The translations under genes and the position numbers were made by a program. From assembly GCA_029210205.1 (NCBI GenBank), contig JARGOD010000018.1:1-64000 (forward strand): a stretch of DNA of 64,000 nt, written 5' to 3'. This stretch comes from Verrucomicrobiales bacterium. Its GTDB lineage: Bacteria; Verrucomicrobiota; Verrucomicrobiia; Verrucomicrobiales; DEV007. The notes beneath the pieces were generated by a model. The model did no database searches. It worked only from the letters and a program-made list of their open reading frames with translations, and was not told the DNA's origin. Of the stretch, positions 51,683 through 61,500 are shown piece by piece (positions within the stretch are counted from its first letter, which is position 1; each line of letters starts with the position of its first letter).

Positions 51683-52660
51683 TTATTCTGCGTCCGGTGC
51701 ACTCACGATCTCGACATTGATTTCGTCAGAAGGAATCGCCTCAGCTTCGATGTCACCGAGAGCATATTGGATGCCATCGAGCATGTGGAGGAGGACGGTT
51801 TCGTCGGCGAAGGTCATGTCGTTGTGACCGAGATTGGTGTAGAAGAGACGGCCTTCGCCGATTTCGCGACACCAGGAAACGGGCACGTCCACCTTCTTGG
51901 GATCTTCGACTTTCCCTTTCCACTTTTCTGCTTTGAACGGCTCCGCATTCTCCGGTTTCGACATGTCGAGGCTGAGAAGGACGCGGAGTTTGTCGCGGCC
52001 TTCGAAGCTGTCTTTCTTATACCAATAAATCTCATCCTTATGCCAAAGGCCTTTTCCCTTAAAGGCGGCATTCAATGGATGATTCGGATCTTCCACTTTG
52101 AAAGCCCAGGTTCCTCCGGCAGTCCAGGGATGGCCGTCGAAGATGCCGCCGATCATGGCGATACCTTCCTCCCACCCTTTGAAATTGTCCGCGGCAGCAT
52201 GAAATCCGATGATTCCTTTTCCAGATTTTACGAAATCGAGGATCGCATCCCTCTGGGGTGCAGAAGGCTTGAGGTGAGTCGTGTTATTGAAAATGATACC
52301 GTCGTATTGGGCGAGGTTCTCCTTTGTGAAAACATCGTATTCATCGGCGAGATCCATCGAGAAAGCTCCGGTGTCGCGCGCGAGGGCTTCCATCGCATAG
52401 TTGCCGAAAGGGATCGAAGTGTGGACGAAACCCTCGCATCGATAGAAGACGAGGACTTTTCGATCTTTGGCAGGATCCGCGGTGCGGGTTGGAATCCCGG
52501 CATCGATTGTCGCTTTATGTTCGGGCGTAGGATTGTCTTTGAACTTCTCGATCGCCGTTTCCGGCCAGGTCTTGGGCTTCTTCTCAGGCTTGTTTTGAGC
52601 CATGGCAAAACAGGCGAGAGACAGGGTGATCAAGGCGGTGATGACAGAGGCGTTTCTCAT
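51683..52660 (-). CDS. Exported ThuA-domain protein
   Basis: This 325-residue protein has a signal peptide (SVITALITLSLACFAMAQ) and a ThuA/GATase1-like domain, seen in KVLVFYRCEGFVHTSIPFG, EYDVFTKENLAQYDGIIFNN, GKGIIGFHAAADNFKGW and REIGEGRLFYTNLGHND. ThuA-type proteins bind or modify sugars; in PVC bacteria they are common in organic-matter operons. The mature part starts with a basic PEKKPKTWP tail. It lies 24 bases before the HisN-like gene and 50 bases after the large VWA gene. Catalysis is not evident. Confidence 0.85.
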   Translation of the reverse strand: MRNASVITALITLSLACFAMAQNKPEKKPKTWPETAIEKFKDNPTPEHKATIDAGIPTRTADPAKDRKVLVFYRCEGFVHTSIPFGNYAMEALARDTGAFSMDLADEYDVFTKENLAQYDGIIFNNTTHLKPSAPQRDAILDFVKSGKGIIGFHAAADNFKGWEEGIAMIGGIFDGHPWTAGGTWAFKVEDPNHPLNAAFKGKGLWHKDEIYWYKKDSFEGRDKLRVLLSLDMSKPENAEPFKAEKWKGKVEDPKKVDVPVSWCREIGEGRLFYTNLGHNDMTFADETVLLHMLDGIQYALGDIEAEAIPSDEINVEIVSAPDAE

Positions 52661-52710
52661 AGGAATGTCGGGTCGAGAATCTTAGCCGTTTGTCAGAGGT
52701 CTCAAAAGGC

Positions 52711-55425
52711 CTAATGACGTTTTTTTGCTTTTTGGAAACGGGTTCGTCTCGCCGGGGAGAACTCTTCCGGAGCGGGTTCTGCTTCTGCTTCAGTTGGATG
52801 GCTTTCGACAGGGGCGGTCTGCGTCTTGGTTTTTCGCTTTCTAGCTCCAACTTTAGTCGCTGCTTCAATGCGGGGACCAAAGTGAAGCATTGACCAACCA
52901 GTACGGGTCGCAAACGTCTCGAGGAGAAAAATGAATAGTGCGGAAAGAAAAAACCATTCACGAATGGGAGTGATACCGGAGGCTTCGGGCTTCCGCCATG
53001 CCTGAGAAAGGTCGAGTAGTTCTCCACCTCCACTGGTTCGAGAAGTTTCCTCAAGCTCAATAACACGTTCGCGATGAAACTCCCACTCGAGAGCAGACCC
53101 GGCGACAACGGGGCCAAAGGGAAGAGCGGTTCCGGAAACTTGCACCGCTCCCCGCAAAGGCTCGGATTCACGCAGTTCGGTCTTCACGGAGTAGTGACCC
53201 GGAGCAAGGCGTTCCCAAATAAGCTCTTCCGCTCTGTTTCCGAGATCTCCCTGCTCGATGACAAGACGGGGAGGCGACTTCGCGAATTCCGAAGCCCAGA
53301 TTTCAGAATCGTAAATGAGGTCGATCCTTAATTCTGAGCCCGTGATTTCATGGCGAACGCCAATGCCGGGAGGAATCTGCTCGCCGATGAGCCAGCGCGC
53401 AAAGGTCTGTTGGAAATCGCCATAGCTTTCCCAACTCCTCACGGATTCTGAGTAGTCTCCGCCGAGCGGGAAAGCGACCGCGGCTGTCCGGCCAATACCC
53501 CGTCTTCCGAAAGCGACCAGAGGGGCGGCATAGCGGTCCGTGCTCACGAGTGCAGTTTCATCTCCTTCGCGAAGGTAGCTAAGATTGTATCCATCTACCG
53601 ACTGGGGCCAATTGAGATCACGTTGCGCGATTTCATGCCATTTTCCTGATGACTGAGGCGGAACAGCTTCTTCGACAAAGGTGGAGCGAGCTACGGAGAC
53701 GGTTTCTTGAGCAAAGATGTTCGGAATTTCTCCGGGAATTGTGGTGAAGAACATGCGCCCGTTTCCGCGCGAAGCGATATCCTGAATGAAATTGGCGTCT
53801 GCGTCACTGCGGGTTCCAAGGCCGATGACACTGACGGTTGCCCCTTTGTCCTGCATTTCTTTGAGAAGTGCTTTGTATTCGCCGGGTTCTTCAGAGTCAG
53901 CGGCATCGGTAAAAAGGATCATATGCCGTTGTCCTGCCTCGGCTTGCTTAAGTTGATCCCAGGCGGCTTTCATTCCTGTGTAGACGAAGATGCCGCCACC
54001 CATCGATTCAATGCTGCGGACTCGCTTGATCAATTCGCCACGACTTTTTCCGACGTTCAGGAGTGGACTGATTTCGTGGGCCTGACTGTCGACAGCGAAT
54101 ACAGTGACTGCATCGGTCTCGCCAAGTAGTTCAATGGCGCGGGCTCCGCCTTCGTTGGCGAGCTGCATCTTCGAATTGCCACTCGAAGTGATGGCAGCCA
54201 TAGAGCCAGAGCGGTCCATGACGATGGCCATCGCGACGGAGAGGCGGCGATGCTCGTTTTTCAGCTCCATCGTTACCGGGAGCAGTTCGTCCACTGCAGA
54301 TTGGTAGTAGCCTCCGGACCCGAAACTGTTTTTCCCGCCTGCCATGAGTAATCCTCCGCCTTGTTCCTTAACGAAAAAATCGAGCGCGTTGAGGAATTCG
54401 GAGGGCAATTCGTAGGCGGGTACGTTGTTGAGAATGACAGCCCGTGCGCCGGTCAAGGCTCCTGAAGTGAGCGAGAGGAGATCGTCGCTGACGGTTTCAA
54501 CGGCAAACCCTTGATTGGAAAGGGTGCTGGCGAGAGGGTCGTTGTTGTAGCGGGTCACGAGGAGTAGGCGGGGACCGGCGACGATTTCGATCCACTGTTC
54601 GCGTTGGTTGTTGCCTGCGTGCGTGTCGAGTTCAGGTGCGACAACGGCGCGGTAGCGATGGGCACCGGGGGAAGTGATCCGATCCGCGAAACGGAGGTGC
54701 CCCGTTCCCTCGACGATTTCCACTTCACGAGTGAAGAGCGCCGTTTCGTTTCGGTAGACAGTGAGCGGTGTGGTGCCGCTCTGGCTTGCTTTCACTGTGA
54801 TATCGACAACAAAAGGCTCTGCGAGCTGTGAGCGGGAAGGGAGTTTGAGTTCAGTGACTTGAAAATCGATGACATCAGGAGCCCGCAAAAGGCGGTAATC
54901 GAGCGGCACATTAGCAGCCATCAGTTTCGCGGCGATGCCATCGAGTGGCTCGGTGCTGTAGCCGTCGGTGAAAACTAGAATACCGTGGTGACGGTCTGAC
55001 TCCATTCTCGCAAGCGTGTCATTTATGGCGAGTCCTGTCCGGGTTTGGTCGGTTGCCCCGCTGTAAAAATTCGTTTCGGCATTCGTTCCCGGAATGACCT
55101 CGCTGGCATAGTCAATGAAGTGGAGCTGGTTCTCACGTCCCGGTTTCGTTCTCAGAAGGAGTGATTTCCATTCGTCTTCTCCGGCCTCCACCATTTCGGA
55201 TGCTGAGGATGATCGATCAAATAGCACCCAGAGATCCATCTTGTCGGACCGGAGCCGAAGAGCGGGGTCGCAAAGAGCAGTAACGAGTAGGATTAGAAGG
55301 AGAGCCCGAAGCGGGCGCCACAGCGCGAGGCTCCTGAAAAACCAACCTGCTAAAAAGAGCAGAGGAAGTAAGATGAGAAATTGAGGTGCTCCAAAGGACA
55401 TCGAAGCCAGAATAGTCGATTCCAT
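52711..55425 (-). CDS. Large membrane protein with VWA and GATase-like domains
   Basis: This 904-residue protein has N-terminal hydrophobic helices (about residues 13-60), a first VWA-like domain (DLWVLFDRSSSASEM), a GATase1-like domain (GGGLLMAGGKNSFGSGGYYQ) and a second VWA with an intact MIDAS motif (VMDRSGSMAA), then a beta-sandwich part and a final membrane helix (WFFLSALFIFLLE) near the C-terminus, with a basic cytoplasmic tail. Such proteins are widespread in PVC bacteria beside MoxR/DUF58 genes but here precede ThuA. MIDAS residues suggest metal-dependent adhesion or assembly at the inner membrane. The start 55425 is preferred over ATG 55449 and a later ATG 55401. Confidence 0.82.
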   Translation of the reverse strand: MESTILASMSFGAPQFLILLPLLFLAGWFFRSLALWRPLRALLLILLVTALCDPALRLRSDKMDLWVLFDRSSSASEMVEAGEDEWKSLLLRTKPGRENQLHFIDYASEVIPGTNAETNFYSGATDQTRTGLAINDTLARMESDRHHGILVFTDGYSTEPLDGIAAKLMAANVPLDYRLLRAPDVIDFQVTELKLPSRSQLAEPFVVDITVKASQSGTTPLTVYRNETALFTREVEIVEGTGHLRFADRITSPGAHRYRAVVAPELDTHAGNNQREQWIEIVAGPRLLLVTRYNNDPLASTLSNQGFAVETVSDDLLSLTSGALTGARAVILNNVPAYELPSEFLNALDFFVKEQGGGLLMAGGKNSFGSGGYYQSAVDELLPVTMELKNEHRRLSVAMAIVMDRSGSMAAITSSGNSKMQLANEGGARAIELLGETDAVTVFAVDSQAHEISPLLNVGKSRGELIKRVRSIESMGGGIFVYTGMKAAWDQLKQAEAGQRHMILFTDAADSEEPGEYKALLKEMQDKGATVSVIGLGTRSDADANFIQDIASRGNGRMFFTTIPGEIPNIFAQETVSVARSTFVEEAVPPQSSGKWHEIAQRDLNWPQSVDGYNLSYLREGDETALVSTDRYAAPLVAFGRRGIGRTAAVAFPLGGDYSESVRSWESYGDFQQTFARWLIGEQIPPGIGVRHEITGSELRIDLIYDSEIWASEFAKSPPRLVIEQGDLGNRAEELIWERLAPGHYSVKTELRESEPLRGAVQVSGTALPFGPVVAGSALEWEFHRERVIELEETSRTSGGGELLDLSQAWRKPEASGITPIREWFFLSALFIFLLETFATRTGWSMLHFGPRIEAATKVGARKRKTKTQTAPVESHPTEAEAEPAPEEFSPARRTRFQKAKKRH

Positions 55426-55511
55426 GACCGAGAAAAGATCAAACCTCAAGGTCCCGAGGTCGAATTTGACCGTGAGTGCAGCCGGACAAATATGTAATTA
55501 TGAGAAAATAG

Positions 55512-55540
55512 TTGCATTTATCATAAAAAAAGATAATAAT
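55512..55540 (+). promoter_or_regulatory. Candidate sigma-70-like promoter of the gene at 55566
   Basis: TTGCAT (55512-55517), a 17-base spacer and AATAAT (55535-55540) lie in AT-rich divergent DNA, giving a start near 55547, 19 bases before the ATG. The -35 half is poor, the -10 half good. Confidence 0.4.
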
Positions 55541-55565
55541 TGGAATACTTGGCGAACTCGTTCTG

Positions 55566-56141
55566 ATGAATTTCCGATTTCCATTGCTTGTGACGGCACT
55601 CCTGATTTTTTCAGGAAGTGCGAGTGATCTTGCGGCCCAGATTCGCGACGATGAACAGTCGACGAACTATCTCGCTGTTCAATGTGCGATGAGCAGTGGC
55701 GGAGACTCGGCAAGCTACGAGGAATATGGCCGCAAGTTAGCGAAAACTGTCGCGCTACTTTCGGCCGGACAGCAAGAAAGAGTTTTCGGATATGTTCCGC
55801 GACCAATCACCTTCGCCCGTCCCGAAGACCCGGAGCAATCGAACGGGGAATATGGCGGAATGGCTGCGAACACTCCTGAGTCGGATTCGCAATCAGCCAG
55901 TACCGCAGGATCTCCAGTAGGAAATGGGCAGTCTTCCGATGAAGATGTCCCGCCCGTAGCAGGAGCCTCAGCCCAGGAGAGTGAGTCTCTAGATGAAAAG
56001 CTTACCGATGAATCATTTTCCGAAGAATTAGAAGAGGAAAAATCCGGTAACGATTGGTGGGGAGGCTTTATGGATTGGCTTGATGGGCTCCTTCAGTCAA
56101 TTGTCGACGATATTGCGCTTAAACAACAGTCTGCGAAATAG
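55566..56141 (+). CDS. Secreted acidic low-complexity protein of unknown function
   Basis: I do not recognise this 191-residue protein. It has a signal peptide (NFRFPLLVTALLIFSGSAS), a short ordered-looking region (about 30-85, with SYEEYGRKLAKTVALLSAGQ), then a serine/glutamate-rich low-complexity stretch and a final tryptophan-containing helix (DWWGGFMDWLDGLLQSIVDD). The amphipathic tail might attach to membrane or a partner. It is divergent from the VWA gene and not linked to a pathway. Confidence 0.65.
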   Translation: MNFRFPLLVTALLIFSGSASDLAAQIRDDEQSTNYLAVQCAMSSGGDSASYEEYGRKLAKTVALLSAGQQERVFGYVPRPITFARPEDPEQSNGEYGGMAANTPESDSQSASTAGSPVGNGQSSDEDVPPVAGASAQESESLDEKLTDESFSEELEEEKSGNDWWGGFMDWLDGLLQSIVDDIALKQQSAK

Positions 56142-56196
56142 AGTTGGATTCCCTATTGAAGGCTCTTGCGCGAGATCGCCTTTCGCGGGATGATCG

Positions 56197-56976
56197 ATGA
56201 TGTCTTCTTTAACTGGAAAAACAGCGATTATCACGGGTGGTGCTTCAGGGATAGGCCTGGCCATTTCGAGCCACTTTGCAGAATCGGGCGCATCGGTTGC
56301 AATCCTTGATTTTGATGAAGCTTCAGGAAAATCCGCGGCCAAAGACATCGAATCCAAAGGTGGTGACGCCTACGCGGTGAAGTGTGATGTTGCTGACAAC
56401 AGTTCCATTGCCAGTGCCGTGAGCGCCGTTCACGAGCGCTTCGGGAAGGTAGACATCCTCGTCAACAATGCTGGCGTCGCCAATATCGGAACAGCAACGA
56501 CGACATCAGAAGAGGACTTCGATCGTGTCATGCGAGTGAACGTAAAAGGCGTCTATCAATGCCTCAATGCAATTCTTCCGATCATGGTCGAGTCCGGTGG
56601 TGGCGTTGTCCTCAACATGTCAAGCATCGCCGCGGTCACCGCTCTAAAGGACCGCTTCGCCTACTCTGCGAGCAAAGGTGCCGTTCACACGATGACTTAT
56701 TCGGTCGCGGCGGATTATCTGGAGCATGGCATCCGCTGCAACTCCATTTGCCCCGCCCGTGTCCACACGCCGTTCGTCGATGGCTACCTCGAGAAAAATT
56801 ATCCGGACAACAAAGAGGAAATGTTTCAGAAGCTTTCAGCGGTTCAGCCCATCGGGAGAATGGCTAAGCCGGAGGAGATTGCTAAATTGGCTCTCTATCT
56901 ATGTAGCGAAGATTCTTCCTACATCACGGGTCAGAGCTTCAATATCGATGGAGGGTATCTGAACCTTCGGGTTTAG
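56197..56976 (+). CDS. Short-chain dehydrogenase/reductase
   Basis: This 259-residue SDR has the NAD(P) motif TGGASGIG (about 13-20), NNAG in ILVNNAGVANIG, the catalytic serine in NMSSIAAVTA, and the Y-x3-K motif YSASKGAVHT, then the family C-terminus YITGQSFNIDGG. It should oxidise or reduce a sugar, polyol or ketoacid in the cytoplasm; the substrate is not visible. Two ATG codons (56197 and 56200) overlap. It stands between the acidic secreted protein and the convergent DUF1501 gene. Confidence 0.93.
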   Translation: MMSSLTGKTAIITGGASGIGLAISSHFAESGASVAILDFDEASGKSAAKDIESKGGDAYAVKCDVADNSSIASAVSAVHERFGKVDILVNNAGVANIGTATTTSEEDFDRVMRVNVKGVYQCLNAILPIMVESGGGVVLNMSSIAAVTALKDRFAYSASKGAVHTMTYSVAADYLEHGIRCNSICPARVHTPFVDGYLEKNYPDNKEEMFQKLSAVQPIGRMAKPEEIAKLALYLCSEDSSYITGQSFNIDGGYLNLRV

Positions 56977-57014
56977 ACGGAACTCCATCTTCAGTTGGTG
57001 TCGAATCGTGTGGC

Positions 57015-58484
57015 TTACGAAAACAGTTTTTCGACCATCTCGCCCTTCACCAGTTCACGTGGCTGATTGAGATGGTTGTAAACGATCGACTGCGGATCGA
57101 TTCCCATCGTGTGATAGATTGTCGCGAGAATTTCTGTTGGGTGTACTGGATCTTCCAGCGGAGCTGAGCCGGTCTTGTCGGATTTACCGTGGACATAGCC
57201 TCGCTTGATCCCCGCTCCTCCGATGAGTGAGGTATAGCAATATGGCCAGTGGTCCCGGCCATCTGCGCTGTTATTGTTTCCGCTCGTTGAGATTCCCATT
57301 TCCGGACTGCGTCCGAACTCGCCGATGGCGACGACGAGGGTTTCATCGAGCAGTCCCCGTGAATCAAGATCGGCAAAGAGTGCCGAGAGACCTTTGTCGA
57401 GCATCGGTGCTGACTGGTCTTTCATGCGCTTCGGCAGCCCGACGTGATGGTCCCAGCTGTGGTCGCTGGAATTGGCGACTTTGGGCCAGATCACTTCCAC
57501 GACCTTAGTTCCCGCCTCGACGAGGCGACGGGCGAGGAGACAGCTTTGACCGAAAGTGTTACGTCCATAGGAGTCGCGCATCTTTTCGGTTTCGGCATCG
57601 AGATTGAAAGCATCGCGGGCGCGCCCGGACACGATCAGGTTCAGCGCCTTGTCGTAGTATTCATCGAGGTTGTAGTCTGCGACTGCTTTCTCGATGATTG
57701 GCATCTGGTCGGTGAGCGTGTTTCGCAGTTTGGCTCGGCGCTGGAGGCGGAGCGAGAAAACGTCCGGACGGAGTTGGAGGTCATCGACACGGATCTTCGT
57801 CATTTTTGACATGTCCATGTCGTCCCCTTCCGGAAAGAGATAGTAGGGATCGTAGGCCTTACCGAGGAAGCCGGCAGTCCCGCCCTTATTAATGACGTTC
57901 GACTCCTGAAGCGGCCGCGGCATCATGACGAAGGGAAGCATGGGCTCGTCGCTGGGTTTCATTCGCACAATGTTAGAGCCGAAATTTGGAAAGTCCTTCG
58001 GACTTGGCGGCTCAAGTTGGCCGGATGGACTCACCTTGTCAGTGGTGTAGCCGGTCATGATCTGGTAGATCGCTGCGGTATGATTGAAGAGACCGTTCGG
58101 CGTATAGCTCATCGAACGAACCGTCGAGAATTTGTCAGTGACCTTGGCAAGATTGGGAAGCAGCTCGGTGTATTGCAGGCCATCAGTCTTCGTGTTGATC
58201 GGCTTGAAGATTGATCTCACATTGTCCGGTGCGTCCGGTTTCGGATCGAACAAGTCGATGTGACTCGGTCCTCCCTGCAGGTAAACCATGATCACTGACT
58301 TGGCCTTGCCCCAACCAGGGCGGCCTGCATGTCCTGAAGCTGCGCTGGCGCTTTGAGCGGCAAGAATGTTGTTGAGTGTCATCCCCAACATGCCAGCACC
58401 ACCGACGCGGAGGAAATCCCGGCGTCCTGGTTTGAGATGGGAATCACAGAGGTCTTTGGCGATTTCTCCTGGGAGTCTGATCAT
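57015..58484 (-). CDS. Tat-exported DUF1501 protein
   Basis: This 489-residue protein belongs to DUF1501, typical of Planctomycetes and Verrucomicrobia and encoded next to the PSCyt1/DUF1549/DUF1553 proteins, as here. It has a twin-arginine signal ([10 protein letters not shown], residues 20-29, then a hydrophobic [11 protein letters not shown] segment). The fold is alkaline-phosphatase/sulfatase-like: [28 protein letters not shown] and [10 protein letters not shown] carry the expected metal ligands. It lies 79 bases after the giant gene on the same strand. The reaction is unknown. Confidence 0.9.
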   Translation of the reverse strand: MIRLPGEIAKDLCDSHLKPGRRDFLRVGGAGMLGMTLNNILAAQSASAASGHAGRPGWGKAKSVIMVYLQGGPSHIDLFDPKPDAPDNVRSIFKPINTKTDGLQYTELLPNLAKVTDKFSTVRSMSYTPNGLFNHTAAIYQIMTGYTTDKVSPSGQLEPPSPKDFPNFGSNIVRMKPSDEPMLPFVMMPRPLQESNVINKGGTAGFLGKAYDPYYLFPEGDDMDMSKMTKIRVDDLQLRPDVFSLRLQRRAKLRNTLTDQMPIIEKAVADYNLDEYYDKALNLIVSGRARDAFNLDAETEKMRDSYGRNTFGQSCLLARRLVEAGTKVVEVIWPKVANSSDHSWDHHVGLPKRMKDQSAPMLDKGLSALFADLDSRGLLDETLVVAIGEFGRSPEMGISTSGNNNSADGRDHWPYCYTSLIGGAGIKRGYVHGKSDKTGSAPLEDPVHPTEILATIYHTMGIDPQSIVYNHLNQPRELVKGEMVEKLFS

Positions 58485-58525
58485 GGTTTTGTGGGAGTAG
58501 TAGAGTAGGAAAGGAGTGGGGAAGG

Positions 58526-58553
58526 AGAGAATTCTTTGCTTCTGAAATTCTCT
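58526..58553 (-). other. Small inverted repeat between PSCyt1 and DUF1501 genes
   Basis: AGAGAATT (58526-58533) and AATTCTCT (58546-58553) form a perfect 8-bp stem with a 12-base loop, in the gap between the two genes. A direct repeat of the TTCT/TGCTTCT kind overlaps it. It could be an intercistronic processing or stability hairpin; a terminator is unlikely, since no U-run follows on the minus strand. Confidence 0.35.
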
Positions 58554-58563
58554 GCTTCTCCTA

Positions 58564-61500
58564 TTAGCGATTAAACAAGAATGACGGGCTGTTGACGAGG
58601 GCCCACACGACGTCCTGTGCGGCGGTTAGTCTTCGATTTGCCGCCTGTTGAATGGAATAACCGGTGTCCTGACGAATCTGGACAAGAGGAACGGGTAGGG
58701 GTACTTCGGTTTGTGCGTTTGCCAGGGCGGTATTGAGGGCGTCCATTTTTGAGTCGGATGGCAGCGGGCGAAGCTCATTGAAATAAACTCCCTGGTGTTT
58801 GCGGAGTTCGGCGTCGTTTTCCGCGACATAGGTTCGGATTGCCAGTGTCTCCTCCTTCGTCCGTTGGACCTTGGGCTTGATCACGGCCTCTGCGACCTTT
58901 GCAGGGAGGCCAAACTGGAGTGGATCCTCTGAGGTGGTATACCAGATGCGGAATTGGCTGATCGGATAGTCCCCGGCGCTGTATCGGCAGAGAACACCAA
59001 CGACAAGGTTGGCTCCGGCAGGATCACCCGGGAGTGGCTCTTCGAATTTCAACATCGCACGATGAGGAATCCTGTAGTCAGCCCCCGCAAGAGCCCATCC
59101 CTTATCGGCACGTGAGACATCCCCGTTGAAGACGTTATTCACGCTGAAACCATTCTGGTTGTGGCTCGCTTTGGCTTCAATCAGTTTCAATGGTAGGCTT
59201 TTCTTCGGATCGGAGAGCGTGTTCCACCGGGTCTGCACTTCCGTGATGACAAAATTGCCATTTGGATTGAGGCCGGCCCCATAGACTTTGTTGTTCTCAT
59301 TCGGAATGGCCTCGATCATGATCCCGGTGATGTTCTGTGAGGTGGTCTTCCCTGTCACGAGGTAATCGATGTTACCTTTCTTAAACGGACCTGTGTAACG
59401 GACCGAACCGTCGTCGAGGATTTCAACTTCAGTCTTGTTAGAGGCGGTGACGCTGGCGACTTCGAGTGCGTGCCATTTCGTCCACAACTGCTCGGCTTTG
59501 ATTTCACTGGCAAACGTGAATGACAGTTTTGGAATCTCGAGTTCACGCGCATTGACCTCTTTTTCAGCCTCGGCAATACGCTTCTTCTGGCTGGCTTCTG
59601 CCTCACGCTTCTTCTTTGCGTATTCGGGCTGATACAATGCAATCCCCGCCTCTGCTTTTTCAATCTTGCGCAGTCGCTCGATCTCTAAATCGGATCGCTT
59701 CATGACCCATTCGGCTTCGGCCTTGGAGGCCTTGCTGAGGAGCGATGCATGATCCGAGGAGATTTCCTTCATGATATCGAGCGCGGCCTTAGTCTCCGTT
59801 TGGGAGGGGGCGCGTGCGAGGACGCGATAGTAGATTTCCTCGATGAGCTTCTTGTCATCAGTTTGTGTTTTAACGAGTTCGGCCAGCTCACTGTCTTCTG
59901 CTCCGATGGCATCGGCGATCGCAGGCCCTGACAGAAACGCCATGACGGCACTCATCTGGAGTTCATCGGAGCGCTCGCACTCGCAGGCGCTTTCACGGGC
60001 AGGGCGACCCAGGTTGGCAAGGAAGCCGCTCTTAAGATCGAGCTTGGCATCAGGCAACTGGCTGGCGCGAACGCCTTTCCCGGCTCCGGGGATGTCGGGA
60101 ATTGCACCAGTGACGGCGTAGACGGCATCATAGAGCGTTTCAGCGGGGAGACGACGGGCTTTCGCGTGGGAAAAGTTAACCTCGTCGGCTTCATTCCATT
60201 CATTGGTCTCGATCGAGAGCTGATAGGTCCGCGATTTGCAGATCATCGCCATGAGCTGGCGAACGTCGAATCCGGATTCGATAAACTCTTTCGTGAGGTG
60301 GTTGAGGAGTTGCGGATTCGTCGGCGGATTGCCGGCGCGTATGTCATCGAGAGGTTCGATGACTCCGGTTCCAAGGAGGTAGCCCCAGATGCGGTTCGCG
60401 TAGCTGGAGGCAAAATACTGGTTGTCGGGACTGGTGATCCATCCGGCAAGTTTTTCGCGCCGGGTAGGAGCCTTGGGATTCGCGAATGCGGCTTTCTCAA
60501 TCGTGGCTTCGTAGGGGAAGGCTGGAGGCTGAAGGACCCCGGTGCGATCATGTTTAATTTCGCCCTCAGCTTTGTCCGCAACGATTTCGTAGAGTGGTTT
60601 TGCACCCTCGACGGCCGAGCCTCCGATGTTTTGTTTCGGAGCGTTTTCGACATCCCGCTTCAGGTCGATCTGCGCAAAGTAAGCTGCGGTTTCGTAGTAT
60701 TGGTCCTGTGTCCATCGCTCGAAGGGATGGTCGTGGCATTTGTTGCAGTTGAATCGGGTTGCTAGAAAAAGATGCGTCGTGTTTTCCATGAGCATGTCAG
60801 GATCACGAAGAATCTTGTAGTAGGACGCGGCCGGGTTCTCTTTATTCGAACCGGAGGCGGTGAGGATTTTGTGAACGAACTCGTCGTATGGCGTGTTTGC
60901 TTCGAGTTCGCGATGAATCCATTCGCGGAACATTTTGGCGCCTTCGGTGCCGAGATACTTAGAATTCACCTGAAGCATGTCTGACCATTTGTTGGTCCAG
61001 TGATCGATGAACTCCGGAGAGCCGATCAGCTCATCCACGAGAGCGTCGCGCTTTTGCCGGGTCGGAGTGTCGTCGGCGAGAAAGGACTTAACCCTCTTGG
61101 ATGCCGGAGGTAACCCTGTCAGGTCGAGATAAACGCGGCGGATGAATTCTCCATCGCTGCTGAGTTGGCTTGGCTTCAACTTCATGCGTTCCCACTTCGC
61201 CGCGACGAGTTGGTCGATCTCGCTCCAGGTTTCGGGGGATTCCCAGGTAAAGCCTTCGCGGTCTCCCATGACTGTGAGCGTCGTTGCGGCGTAGGCGCCC
61301 TCGTAGCGGGCAAGAATAGGGGCTTCGCCGCGGCGAATTGTTTTGAGGAGTGCAAAGTCATCGTGCTCGGCGACTTCGGTGTTTCCGGAATCAATGAAAG
61401 ACTCCAGAGTCACATCTCGCGTTTTCCCGTCGGTGTAGCGGGCGACGACGCGAAGTTGTTGCATCGCGCCGATGTTCTGAATCACCGGATTTTTTGGAAA

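Noticed and set aside
51767-52714. Plus-strand 315-residue frame opposite the ThuA gene
   Set aside because: It is antisense to a protein with signal peptide and family motifs.
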